Assembly (NCBI GenBank): GCA_934647945.1
Contig: CAKUFK010000018.1
Span: forward strand, 1 to 49,303
Reading direction: 5' to 3'
From: an uncultured Eubacteriales bacterium
GTDB lineage: Bacteria; Bacillota; Clostridia; Oscillospirales; Acutalibacteraceae
DNA: 49,303 nucleotides
Position numbers and translations under genes: made by a program
Part shown: positions 1 through 7,752 of the stretch, in pieces
Numbering within the stretch: position 1 is the stretch's first letter
Layout: each line of letters starts with the position of its first letter
Notes under the pieces: generated by a model
What the model was told of the DNA's origin: nothing
What the model saw: the letters and a program-made list of their open reading frames with translations, nothing else
The model's database searches: none

Positions 1-289
1 CGCCAGGCCTCGCAAAGTTTTGAATTTCCATTCTGCTCAGGATTTGTGGACCTTTGAACTCACTTCCTGTTGCTCTTCGTTTCACAATTCACTGCGTCCG
101 GGGCTTTTTGCGGAAATCACTCAGGCGATGGGCCGTTTCCATGTATATCATTCGTCCCCCGGAAGCGCATCCTGCAGGGCGAGGGGCCCTTCTTCCCCGG
201 AAAGCTGTTTTTATCCGTATGCCTTCATTCATTTCGGGGAAAACGCAGATCGAACGCCTTTTCACCGAACCGGCCCGAATCCATAAACA
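1..289. other. Window edge, no gene seen
   Basis: This stretch lies beyond the 3' end of asnA. Open frames are present on both strands, but none has a convincing ribosome binding site or recognisable protein motif. They look like chance frames in GC-rich DNA. I see nothing functional here other than the asnA terminator that begins at about 290. Confidence 0.5.
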
Positions 290-333
290 AAAGGCGTGTG
301 CCGCCACATATACGGCAGCGGCACACGCCTTTG
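290..333 (-). terminator. asnA transcription terminator
   Basis: A near-perfect inverted repeat (arms of about 14 bases around AAGGCGTGTGCCGC) sits 13 bases after the asnA stop codon. On the minus strand the stem is followed by TTTTGTTT, the layout of an intrinsic terminator. It closes the glnN-asnA transcript. Confidence 0.8.
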
Positions 334-345
334 TACGCCGATCGG

Positions 346-1353
346 TTACAGAAGAGGGATACCCGCCGCTTCGCAGGCGGCGCGGGTCCGGTCGTCCCAC
401 AGCGAGCACTGTACCTCGCCGATGTGGGCTTTGCCAAGCAGCAGCATACACACGCGGGATTGCCCAATGCCGCCGCCGATCGTCAGGGGCAACGCACCGG
501 CAAGCAGCATCCTGTGGAAAGGCCGCTCCCGCCGGTCGTCACAGCCGGCTTTGGTCAGCTGGCTGTCGAGGGAGGCCGGGTCCACCCGGATCCCCATTGA
601 GGAGACCTCAAACGCACATTCCAGAACCGGATTCCAAAACAGGATGTCGCCGTTGAGCGCCCAGTCGTCATAATCGGGGGCGCGTCCGTCGTGCCTGTCT
701 CCAGAACGCAGCGTGTCGCCGATCTGCATGAGGAATACCGTGGGATGTTCCTTGAGCAGTGCGTTTTCCCGCTCCTTTGGCGACAGATCCGGATATCGGT
801 CCTCCAGCTCCTGTGTCGTGATCGCATACACCTCGCGGGACAATCCCGCCTCGGGCAGGGGAAACATCTTTTTGAGCGTATCATAGGTATCGCAGACAGC
901 CCTGACGATGGCTGTCGCCGTCTGCTTGAGGTAGTCCATATCCCGGCGGCCGGACGGCAGAATCTTTTCCCAGTCCCACTGGTCGACGTAAACCGAATGC
1001 AGGTTGCTCAATTCTTCGTCGCGGCGGATGGCATTCATGTCGGTGTACAGCCCCTCGCCGGGCGAAAATCCGTATTGGTGCAGCGCCATCCGTTTCCACT
1101 TGGCCAACGAATGGACGACCTGTGCCGTCCCGCCGGTCTCGGGAATATCGAAGGATACCGGCCGCTCCACACCGTTCAGGTCATCGTTGAGACCGGTGGC
1201 GGGATCGACAAAGAGGGGGGCCGACACCCGCCGGAGATTGAGCGCGCCGGACAGATGATCCTCAAACAGCCGCTTGGCGGTGCCGATGGCGGTTTGGGTT
1301 TGATAGAGGTCAAGCGCGGGTTTGTAACCGGCTGGAATAACGATTTTACTCAT
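346..1353 (-). CDS. asnA: Aspartate--ammonia ligase (asparagine synthetase A)
   Basis: This 335-residue protein makes asparagine from aspartate, ammonia and ATP in the cytoplasm, using free ammonia rather than glutamine. The length matches AsnA (about 330). Family signatures are visible: the class II aminoacyl-tRNA-synthetase-like core with RRDEELSNLHSVYVDQWDWE near residues 108-127, and the glycine-rich ATP-site motif TIGGGIGQSR at 291-300. The start has an SD (GGAGGAGG) at good distance. It begins only 21 bases after glnN stops, so the two are almost certainly co-transcribed, coupling two ammonia-consuming reactions under one leader. The only terminator seen is downstream of asnA. Family assignment is firm; joint regulation is inference. 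Confidence 0.96.
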   Translation of the reverse strand: MSKIVIPAGYKPALDLYQTQTAIGTAKRLFEDHLSGALNLRRVSAPLFVDPATGLNDDLNGVERPVSFDIPETGGTAQVVHSLAKWKRMALHQYGFSPGEGLYTDMNAIRRDEELSNLHSVYVDQWDWEKILPSGRRDMDYLKQTATAIVRAVCDTYDTLKKMFPLPEAGLSREVYAITTQELEDRYPDLSPKERENALLKEHPTVFLMQIGDTLRSGDRHDGRAPDYDDWALNGDILFWNPVLECAFEVSSMGIRVDPASLDSQLTKAGCDDRRERPFHRMLLAGALPLTIGGGIGQSRVCMLLLGKAHIGEVQCSLWDDRTRAACEAAGIPLL

Positions 1354-1374
1354 GATGACTCCTCCTCCGTTGTG

Positions 1375-3462
1375 TTATACGCCGAACAGCAAATCGCCGT
1401 AAGTGGGATAGGGCCAGTATTTTTCGCCAATGCGGCTTTCCAGGGTGTCGGCCACGCCGCGGGCGGCTTCCATGGCCGGGATGAGGGTGTGGCGCACATA
1501 CAGGGCGGCCTCCCGCGCGTCATCGGGGCGGACGGCGGAAACAGCCTGTTCGAGCGCCGCCGCTTTGCTTTGCAGGCTGTCGACCAAGGAGCAGAGCTCG
1601 GCCGCCATTGCTTTGGTGCCGCTGCAGTCGAGGCCGGGGCAGAGGCTTTGCAGGGACAGCCCGGTTTCGGCCAGGCGTTTGAGGTAGGTATAACAGGCGG
1701 GGACGATGTCCTTGTGGATCATTTCCAACATGGTTTCGGCCTCGATACTCACCAGCTTGCCGTAATTTTCCAGCATGATCTCGCACCGGCTGCGCATTTC
1801 GGTCTCGGTGAAGACCTTATGCCGCACGAACAGGTCGATATTTTTCTGCGCGACAAAGGTGGGCAGGGCTTCGGCGGAGGAAGCGAGATTGAGCAGACCG
1901 CGGGTCTCCGCCTCCTTCACCCAGGCCTGGTCGTAGCCGTTGCCGTTGAAGAGGATCCGCTTGTGATCCCGGATGGTTTCCGCGATCAACTCATGGATGG
2001 CATTCTGGAAGTGGGCAGCGCCCTCCAGGCGGTCGGCGAATTTTTCAAGCTCCTCGGCCACGATGGTGTTGAGCACAATATTCGGCCCGGCAATGGAGAG
2101 GCTGGAGCCCAGCATCCGGAATTCAAATTTATTGCCGGTGAAGGCGAAAGGAGAGGTCCGGTTCCGGTCGGTGTTGTCTTTGCGGAAATGGGGCAAAACA
2201 TCCACCCCCACCTCCATCTCGACGGCGTCGCGGCCAACGTAGGTTTCCCCCTTCTCGATCGCCTCCAGGATGGCCGTCAGCTCGTCGCCGAGGAAAATGG
2301 AAACGATGGCGGGCGGTGCCTCATTGGCGCCGAGCCGGTGATCGTTGCCGGCTGTCGCCACGCTCATGCGCAGCAGGTCCTGATACTCGTCAACCGCCTT
2401 GATGACGGCGCACAAAAACAGCAGGAACTGAGCGTTTTCGTGCGGCGTTTTGCCCGGATCCAGCAGATTGATGCCGGTATCGGTCGAGAGGGACCAGTTG
2501 TTGTGCTTACCCGACCCATTGACCCCGGCGAAGGGCTTTTCATGCAGCAGGCAGGCCAGGCCATGGCGCTCGGCCACCTTCTGCATCAGCTCCATCGTCA
2601 GTTGGTTGTGCTCGGTGGCGAGGTTGGTGTTGGTGTAGATGGGCGCCAGCTCGTGCTGGGCGGGTGCCACCTCGTTGTGCTCGGTCTTGGCGGGAATGCC
2701 GAGTTTCCACAGTTCCTCGTCGAGATCCGCCATATAGGCGGCCACCCGCGGCCGGATGGAACCAAAATAATGGGTCTCGAGCTCCTGGCCCTTGGGCGGG
2801 CGGGCACCGAACAGGGTGCGGCCGGTGTAGCGCAAATCCTTGCGTTTTAGATACATTTCCCGGTCGATCAGAAAATATTCCTGTTCGGGGCCGACCGTGG
2901 TGAGGACCCGGCTGGCATCGGTATTTCCAAACAGCCGGAGGATCCGCAGCGCCTGGGTGTTGATGACCTCCATCGAACGAAGAAGGGGTGTTTTCTTATC
3001 CAGCACCTCGCCGCTGTAAGAATAGAAGGCGCTGGGAATGCACAGGACGCCTTCTTTGATAAAAGCGTAGGAGGTGGGATCCCATGCGGTGTAACCCCGG
3101 GCCTCAAAGGTGGCCCGCAGGCCCCCGGAGGGGAAGGAGGAGGCGTCGGGTTCGCCCTTGATGAGCTCCTTGCCCGAGAATTCCATGATGGCGCCGCCGC
3201 CCTCGATGGGAGTCAGAAAGCTGTCGTGCTTTTCAGCCGTGACACCGGTCATGGGCTGGAACCAATGGGTGAAATGGGTAGCGCCCTTTTCCACCGCCCA
3301 GTCCTTCATGGCGTTTGCGATGACGTTGGCGGTCTCACGGGGGAGGGAGCGTCCCTCTTTGATACACGCCTTGAGTTCCCTGTAGGTCTCCTTTGGCAGC
3401 CTCTGCTTCATCGCCGAGTCGTTGAACACCATACTGCCATACACCGCCATCATGGTTTCCAT
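1375..3462 (-). CDS. glnN: Glutamine synthetase type III
   Basis: This 695-residue enzyme makes glutamine from glutamate, ammonia and ATP. The size (about 700) and N-terminus (VYGSMVFNDSAMKQRLPKET) are those of GSIII rather than the 440-residue GSI. Visible motifs include GPEQEYFLID, HNEVAPAQHELAPIY, NGSGKHNNWS and EFRMLGSS, which carry metal and ATP ligands in this family. A longer reading frame exists upstream, but the ATG at 3462 is preferred: it has an SD (GAAAGAGG) and the upstream frame would translate through the leader terminator. It has its own consensus promoter and an attenuator-like leader, and asnA follows. A second, unrelated-size glutamine synthetase (glnA) is transcribed divergently. 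Confidence 0.96.
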   Translation of the reverse strand: METMMAVYGSMVFNDSAMKQRLPKETYRELKACIKEGRSLPRETANVIANAMKDWAVEKGATHFTHWFQPMTGVTAEKHDSFLTPIEGGGAIMEFSGKELIKGEPDASSFPSGGLRATFEARGYTAWDPTSYAFIKEGVLCIPSAFYSYSGEVLDKKTPLLRSMEVINTQALRILRLFGNTDASRVLTTVGPEQEYFLIDREMYLKRKDLRYTGRTLFGARPPKGQELETHYFGSIRPRVAAYMADLDEELWKLGIPAKTEHNEVAPAQHELAPIYTNTNLATEHNQLTMELMQKVAERHGLACLLHEKPFAGVNGSGKHNNWSLSTDTGINLLDPGKTPHENAQFLLFLCAVIKAVDEYQDLLRMSVATAGNDHRLGANEAPPAIVSIFLGDELTAILEAIEKGETYVGRDAVEMEVGVDVLPHFRKDNTDRNRTSPFAFTGNKFEFRMLGSSLSIAGPNIVLNTIVAEELEKFADRLEGAAHFQNAIHELIAETIRDHKRILFNGNGYDQAWVKEAETRGLLNLASSAEALPTFVAQKNIDLFVRHKVFTETEMRSRCEIMLENYGKLVSIEAETMLEMIHKDIVPACYTYLKRLAETGLSLQSLCPGLDCSGTKAMAAELCSLVDSLQSKAAALEQAVSAVRPDDAREAALYVRHTLIPAMEAARGVADTLESRIGEKYWPYPTYGDLLFGV

Positions 3463-3480
3463 ACCAGCACCCTCTTTCAG

Positions 3481-3529
3481 AAAATACAAAAGGCGCCCGC
3501 GGACGAATGTCCGCGAGCGCCTTTGCTCG
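3481..3529 (-). promoter_or_regulatory. glnN leader attenuator with ANTAR-type hexaloop
   Basis: Between promoter and SD the minus-strand leader can fold in two exclusive ways. One is an intrinsic terminator: a 16-base-pair stem (3524-3509 with 3504-3488, one G-U pair, loop ATTC) followed by TTTTGTATTTT. The other is a small hairpin with stem CGAGC/GCTCG and the six-base loop AAAGGC (3529-3514). The loop has A at position 1 and G at position 4, the bases conserved in known ANTAR RNA targets, and it consumes the 5' arm of the terminator. A second hexaloop hairpin, usual in such targets, is not seen between the predicted transcript start and this one. Confidence 0.65.
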
Positions 3530-3544
3530 TTTGTTCTTGTCTCC

Positions 3545-3573
3545 ACTATACGCGCCGATTTCCGATTTGTCAA
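3545..3573 (-). promoter_or_regulatory. Promoter of glnN-asnA
   Basis: On the minus strand TTGACA (3573-3568) and TATAGT (3550-3545) are separated by 17 bases. This near-consensus vegetative promoter places the transcript start near 3538, giving a leader of about 75 bases that contains the attenuator. Confidence 0.8.
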
Positions 3574-3660
3574 GACCGAAACGCCGATTCAGCAACTTTT
3601 TCCAAAAAACGCTGCCCATCATCCCGCCGGATTCGTCGCGGCGCACAGAGCAGCGGACGA

Positions 3661-3690
3661 TTGACAAGGCCCCCGGAATTGAGGCATAAT
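3661..3690 (+). promoter_or_regulatory. Promoter of glnA-ANTAR operon
   Basis: TTGACA (3661-3666) and CATAAT (3685-3690) are 18 bases apart. The leader is about 45 bases and contains a small hairpin (GGCGGG, loop CCAAT, CCCGCC) just before the SD AGAAGGAGG. That hairpin has a five-base loop and does not match the ANTAR hexaloop pattern. Confidence 0.65.
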
Positions 3691-3741
3691 AGGGTTATGG
3701 ATGGAACCGGGCGGGCCAATCCCGCCAGAAGGAGGCGCGGT

Positions 3742-5037
3742 ATGGGCTTTACAGAGCAGGACGTGCTGCAATATGTGGAAGAAAACGACGTCAAATTTAT
3801 CCGGCTTTTCTTTTGTGACATCTTTGGCGTACCCAAAAATGTCGCCGTGATGGCGGAGGCGCTGCCCCGGGTGTTCGCACAGGGGGCGGGCTTCGATGTG
3901 TCGGCGGTGGACGGGTTTATGAACGTGGCGGAAGGGGATCTCCTCCTCCTCCCCGACCCCGGCACCCTGTCGATCCTTCCCTGGCGCCCCAGCACCGGCC
4001 GGGTTGCGCGGATGTTCTGCGATATCCGCCGCAGCGACGGTACGCCCTTTTCCGGATGCGGACGGACCCTCCTGCGCACGGCCAGAGCGCAGGCAAAGGA
4101 GGCCGGGCTCTCCTTCCGGTTTGGGACCGAGTGCGAGTTCTACCTATTCGAAATGGACGAGAAGGGGAATCCGACCCTGCATCCGCGGGACAAGGCCGGA
4201 TACCTCGACATCGCCCCTCTCGACCGGTGCGAAAACGTCCGGCGGGAGATCTGCCTGGCCCTTGAGGAGATGGGACTGTTTCCCGAAGGCTCCCATCACG
4301 AAAAGGGCCCGGGACAAAATGAAATCTGGTGCCGTCCGGTGGATGTGCTGGCCGCCGCCGACGATTTGATCACCTATAAAAGCGCTGTGCGCACCATCGC
4401 CGCGCAGAACGGGCTGTTTGCCTCCTTCATGCCCAAGCCCCTGCCCGGCAAGAGCGGCAGCGGCCTGCATGTCCATATGGCGCCTTCCCTCCTTTCGGGG
4501 GACGCCCTTTTGGAGCAAACCCTGCATGCATTCCTCGCGGGCATCCTGCGCCGCGTCGGCGACATGACCCTGTTTCTCAACACGGCGACCAATTCGTATC
4601 AGAGGTTCGGAAGCTTTGAAGCGCCCCGATATGTCACTTGGTCGAGCGGCAACCGTGCCCAGCTCATCCGGGTGCCGGAGACCGGTGCCCCCCGGCTCGA
4701 GCTGCGTTCGCCCGATCCGCTGTGCAACCCCTATCTGGCCTTCACCTTGCTGCTTCAGGCGGGCCTGGAGGGGCTTCGGAACGGTTCCGTCCCGCCCGTT
4801 CCGACCGATATAGATCTGCAGTCGGCCCCAGCCGGGACCCTTGCCGGTTTGGAGCGGCTGCCGGATTCTCTGGGCGCCGCGATCGAAAAGGCGCAGGACA
4901 GCATTTTCGTCCGGCAAAGCCTGCCCGCGCCGGTGATCGGCAAGATCCTGGAGGTCAAACGGAACGAATGGGAACGCTATAACCGCGCTGAGGACAAAAA
5001 CGAGTTTGAACACGCCTGTTACTTCGAACGGGTGTGA
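3742..5037 (+). CDS. glnA: Glutamine synthetase (GSI family)
   Basis: This 431-residue cytoplasmic enzyme belongs to the GSI family, as shown by length and motifs: FGTECEFYLFE, HHEKGPGQNEI, GKSGSGLHVHM (ATP/metal site), NSYQRFGSFEAPRYVTWSSG and LELRSPDPLCNPYLAF. The frame stays open far upstream, but the ATG at 3742 has a strong SD (AGAAGGAGG) and matches the usual GlnA N-terminus with the beta-grasp domain. The H-E-K-G variant in place of the usual H-E-V-A/G is slightly unusual. It could therefore be a divergent GS-like enzyme acting on another amine; glutamine synthesis remains the likeliest role given its glnN neighbour. The ANTAR regulator follows 31 bases downstream, presumably in the same operon. 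Confidence 0.9.
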   Translation: MGFTEQDVLQYVEENDVKFIRLFFCDIFGVPKNVAVMAEALPRVFAQGAGFDVSAVDGFMNVAEGDLLLLPDPGTLSILPWRPSTGRVARMFCDIRRSDGTPFSGCGRTLLRTARAQAKEAGLSFRFGTECEFYLFEMDEKGNPTLHPRDKAGYLDIAPLDRCENVRREICLALEEMGLFPEGSHHEKGPGQNEIWCRPVDVLAAADDLITYKSAVRTIAAQNGLFASFMPKPLPGKSGSGLHVHMAPSLLSGDALLEQTLHAFLAGILRRVGDMTLFLNTATNSYQRFGSFEAPRYVTWSSGNRAQLIRVPETGAPRLELRSPDPLCNPYLAFTLLLQAGLEGLRNGSVPPVPTDIDLQSAPAGTLAGLERLPDSLGAAIEKAQDSIFVRQSLPAPVIGKILEVKRNEWERYNRAEDKNEFEHACYFERV

Positions 5038-5068
5038 CCGGCCGGCAGTCAGAAGGGAGGGATGGGGC

Positions 5069-5638
5069 ATGACCGGGTTGCTGATCGCGGCCGGGAACCG
5101 AAAAGCGGCGGATACGCTGCTCTCCCTCCTTCGCCCCTTCCATCCCGCGCGTTCCCTCATAACCGAAAGCGGAGCGGACGCCCGCCGCCGGGCGGGGGAA
5201 CTGCCATTATCCCTCATCGTGATCCATGCCCCTCTCTCTGACGAGCCCGCCGACCGGCTGGCTATGGATCTGGCCGCTCAAAGCGGCGCCATGACCCTGC
5301 TGATCGTCCGGCAGGAAGACGCGGCTGAAACCGCCGCGCGGGTGGCAGACAGCGGTGTGGCGGTGATAGGGCGGCCGTTTCAGAGAGAGGCATTCCTGCA
5401 GCTGCTGCGCGCCTTGATGGCGGCGCAGGCCCGTGTGGAACGGATGCAGGAGGAAAATCGGAAGCTATCCGCCCGCCTGGAAGAGGCTCGGCTGGTGGGG
5501 CGGGCCAAATGCGCGCTGATCCGTTACCGGGGGCTGACCGAGGAAGAGGCCCACCGCTGCATCGAAAAGGAGGCCATGGACACCCGCCTGCCCAAGCGGG
5601 AAGTGGCCCGGGACATCCTGCGCACCTTTGAGGGTTAG
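5069..5638 (+). CDS. ANTAR-domain antiterminator with degenerate receiver
   Basis: The protein has 189 residues. Its C-terminal 55 residues (AKCALIRYRGLTEEEAHRCI onward to RDILRTF) form an ANTAR RNA-binding domain, known from AmiR, NasR and EutV to stop terminator formation in target leaders. Residues 1-110 have receiver-like spacing but lack the phosphorylation pocket: the expected acidic residue after the central strand is replaced (LIVIHAPLSDE), and the switch lysine is arginine (VIGRPF). A coiled segment (about 115-135) links the parts. Control by phosphorylation is therefore unlikely; a ligand or partner such as a glutamine synthetase may act instead (inference). The start at 5069 is supported by the SD AGAAGGGAGG. 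The glnN leader is its most obvious target. Confidence 0.88.
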   Translation: MTGLLIAAGNRKAADTLLSLLRPFHPARSLITESGADARRRAGELPLSLIVIHAPLSDEPADRLAMDLAAQSGAMTLLIVRQEDAAETAARVADSGVAVIGRPFQREAFLQLLRALMAAQARVERMQEENRKLSARLEEARLVGRAKCALIRYRGLTEEEAHRCIEKEAMDTRLPKREVARDILRTFEG

Positions 5639-5670
5639 GCCGGTCTCTGGACCGGAAAACGGGACGGCAG

Positions 5671-5704
5671 AAGCGCATCGGGATACGGGGATCCCGGTGC
5701 GCTT
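5671..5704 (+). terminator. Terminator after the ANTAR gene
   Basis: An inverted repeat (AAGCGCATCGGGAT pairing with ATCCCGGTGCGCTT, one wobble) is followed by GTGTGTTCATTT. It lies between two convergent genes and probably ends the glnA operon. The T-run is weak. Confidence 0.55.
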
Positions 5705-5710
5705 GTGTGT

Positions 5711-6295
5711 TCATTTATTCCGTTTGTAATAGGTCACCGAATCCGAAATATACGGGCAATCGTCCGGAAAGTGTTCATATAGCCCCATTTGTCCCCATTT
5801 GGAGACGAAAGTATGCGTCCCCTCTTTGATGGCCGAATGGTCGTCGTTGTTATAAACCACCTTGGAGCCGACCGGGGCGGCATAAGGGATCACATTGATA
5901 TCCCCTGTAACGGTGGTGATGGCCACGTAGCTGCCGTCCTGCCAGTATTTTTTGTGCTCGTTTGGATAATCCCCAATACCGATCCAGACGGTATTGTTCG
6001 CGCTCTGGCTGTGCCAGGCGTAGGAATGGCAGTTGTACCGCCTTGTCGGCTCCCGGATTTTATATGCGTATGGGAAATTCTTTTCTTGATAATCATTCGC
6101 TTCTGCAATCTCTTTCGCACTCATTTCGTCAAGGATCGCTCCCGTGACGGCCGTCCCGTTCGGGGTGTAAACAGTCGTATACCTCTCGGCGGCCGCACGG
6201 AAGCCGAGCGCCAACAACATCGCGAAGCACAGGCCGCTTACGAGAATCGGAAGAACGGCTTTTTTACGGTGTCCCGCCTGATTGAACGTCTTCAA
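5711..6295 (-). CDS. Secreted NCHSYAW-motif protein, papain/CHAP-like (copy A)
   Basis: This 194-residue protein has an N-terminal signal peptide (hydrophobic core about 13-35) and is predicted to be exported. The mature part carries YNCHSYAW at 87-94 with Cys89, then DHSAI with His153, then VSKWGQMGLYEH and CPY near the end. A Cys early and a His later, each in conserved surroundings, suggests a papain-fold cysteine hydrolase of CHAP or NlpC/P60 type, but I cannot assign a substrate. The start codon overlaps the stop of the helical-protein gene upstream by four bases (ATGA), so translation is probably coupled. The last 100 residues are almost identical to those of copy B at 7165-7752, while the signal peptides differ. 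Confidence 0.72.
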   Translation of the reverse strand: MKTFNQAGHRKKAVLPILVSGLCFAMLLALGFRAAAERYTTVYTPNGTAVTGAILDEMSAKEIAEANDYQEKNFPYAYKIREPTRRYNCHSYAWHSQSANNTVWIGIGDYPNEHKKYWQDGSYVAITTVTGDINVIPYAAPVGSKVVYNNDDHSAIKEGTHTFVSKWGQMGLYEHFPDDCPYISDSVTYYKRNK

Positions 6296-7083
6296 TTCAA
6301 ATAGCTCCTCCTTTCACCCACGGGGATGCGCCGGTGCCCGGCTTGCTCCGTGACACACTGAAGCACCTCGGAGGTCAGGGCGGTGCCCTTCTCCAGAAAC
6401 AGGCGTATATCCTCTCTCTCTTCCGCCTCCGCGGCAAAGCCCTCATCCTCCATCAGGATGCGGCCGGCGAGCAGCGTCGAGGGGGAAATGGAAAAGCCTT
6501 CCTCGTACCGTCGGGCCTTCTGATCGGTGAGCTGGACCGCGTGGTCCAGCAGCGCCTCTTTTTGTGCCGGTTCAAGCGTGTTCAAAACGGCGGGCTGCGC
6601 GAGGATATACTCGAAATAGCGCAGACGGAACGTCGGATAATCGTCGCTCTTCAGCACGTCGTCCAGCGACAGCGCCTGATATTTTTCAGCCAGCAGCGGC
6701 CCTGCGTCCTCCCGAGACAATAGCTCCCGCAGCCCGTTGAAGGTCTCAATGTGCTTCAAAAAGCCGTCATAGATGTCATTTTGAAACATCATATTGCCCA
6801 TGAGAGGATAGGCAAGGCAGGTTTCGATGAGTCCCTCGGTGGACATGGTTTCGAGAATTTCCCCCGGGACCTGGCACACCTCCAGCTTTTTCTTGATCGA
6901 GCGGAGCTTGCCCCATTCTTCCGGTGTCTTTTCCGGGGTGATCGGGAACTCATAGGCATCGCCGGCCGTCTCCATCTCATACCAGGGCGGGCTTTCGGTC
7001 GCCGCCGGCACGGCGCCCAGGGCCACGGCGAACGCGGTTGCCAGACACAAGGTCAGCAGCAGCCGCAGACCATGCTTTTTCAT
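6292..7083 (-). CDS. Secreted helical partner protein (copy A)
   Basis: The protein has 263 residues and I do not recognise a characterised family. A signal peptide spans about 1-29 (MKKHGLRLLLTLCLATAFAV). The mature part starts with an aromatic, acidic segment (SPPWYEMETAGDAYEF) and continues as probable alpha helices with a repeated pattern of short amphipathic segments. Start choice is the ATG at 7083, after an SD (GGAGAG) and matching the identical start of copy B. It overlaps the downstream peptidase-like gene by four bases. The obligate order (helical protein, then Cys/His protein) suggests a chaperone, inhibitor or cofactor for the secreted hydrolase; this is inference. The first 95 residues match copy B almost perfectly and the rest diverges. 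Confidence 0.7.
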   Translation of the reverse strand: MKKHGLRLLLTLCLATAFAVALGAVPAATESPPWYEMETAGDAYEFPITPEKTPEEWGKLRSIKKKLEVCQVPGEILETMSTEGLIETCLAYPLMGNMMFQNDIYDGFLKHIETFNGLRELLSREDAGPLLAEKYQALSLDDVLKSDDYPTFRLRYFEYILAQPAVLNTLEPAQKEALLDHAVQLTDQKARRYEEGFSISPSTLLAGRILMEDEGFAAEAEEREDIRLFLEKGTALTSEVLQCVTEQAGHRRIPVGERRSYLN

Positions 7084-7164
7084 CACGTTCTCTCCTTTCC
7101 GAATTGTCAAAACGGGGTTTTCCAGACCAGAAAATGCGGCGTTCTAAAATAGCGCGGATTCTCG

Positions 7165-7752
7165 TTATTTATTCCGTTTGTAATAGGTCACCGAATCCGA
7201 AATATACGGGCAATCGTCGGGGATATGCTCATACAGGCCCATATTCCCCCATTTGGAGACAAAGGTGTGCGTTCCTGCCTTGATGGCCGAATGGTTGCCA
7301 TTGTTATAAAACACCTTAGCGCCGGCCGGGGCGGCATAAGGAATCGCGTTGATATCCCCCGTGACGGTGGTGATGGCCACGTAGCTGCCGTCCTCCCAGT
7401 ATTTTTTGTATTCATCTTGATATATCTCTTGGAAGCCAATCCAGATCGTGTTGCCCGGGCTCTGGCTGTACCAGGCGTAGGAATGGCAGTTGTAACGCCT
7501 TGACGGTTCCCGGATTTTCCAAGCATAGGGGAAATCCTGCTCCTGCTTCCGATTGAGCTCTCGTATTTCATCGGCACTCCATTCATTCTGGATTTCCCCT
7601 GCGAATATAGCTGTTCCATTCGGTGTATATATCGTCGTAAACCGGATGTCGGACGCTTGCAGAGGAAACGCCGTCATATACAAACTCATAACGCTAAAAC
7701 ACATGAAAGCCATGATTCTGCAGAATCGTCCCGCTCTGTATACGGCCTTCAA
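7165..7752 (-). CDS. Secreted NCHSYAW-motif protein, papain/CHAP-like (copy B)
   Basis: This 195-residue exported protein is the paralogue of copy A. It keeps YNCHSYAW (Cys89), NHSAI (His154), VSKWGNMGLYEH and the C-terminus CPYISDSVTYYKRNK. Its signal peptide (residues about 1-33) is unrelated in sequence to that of copy A, whereas residues from about 75 onward are nearly identical. Its start overlaps the stop of the upstream helical gene by four bases, repeating the arrangement of copy A. About 80 bases separate its stop from the start of helical copy A, and that spacer repeats the sequence upstream of helical copy B. Confidence 0.72.
   Translation of the reverse strand: MKAVYRAGRFCRIMAFMCFSVMSLYMTAFPLQASDIRFTTIYTPNGTAIFAGEIQNEWSADEIRELNRKQEQDFPYAWKIREPSRRYNCHSYAWYSQSPGNTIWIGFQEIYQDEYKKYWEDGSYVAITTVTGDINAIPYAAPAGAKVFYNNGNHSAIKAGTHTFVSKWGNMGLYEHIPDDCPYISDSVTYYKRNK

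Noticed and set aside
691..2850. 719-codon plus-strand frame opposite asnA and glnN
   Set aside because: It is the GC-driven antisense shadow of glnN and part of asnA, with no SD and no family motif.
3697..3741. Leader hairpin of glnA as an ANTAR target
   Set aside because: The loop has five bases (CCAAT), without A1/G4, and no terminator overlaps it.
4144..5217. 357-codon minus-strand frame opposite glnA
   Set aside because: It mirrors the codon pattern of glnA and has no SD or recognisable domain.
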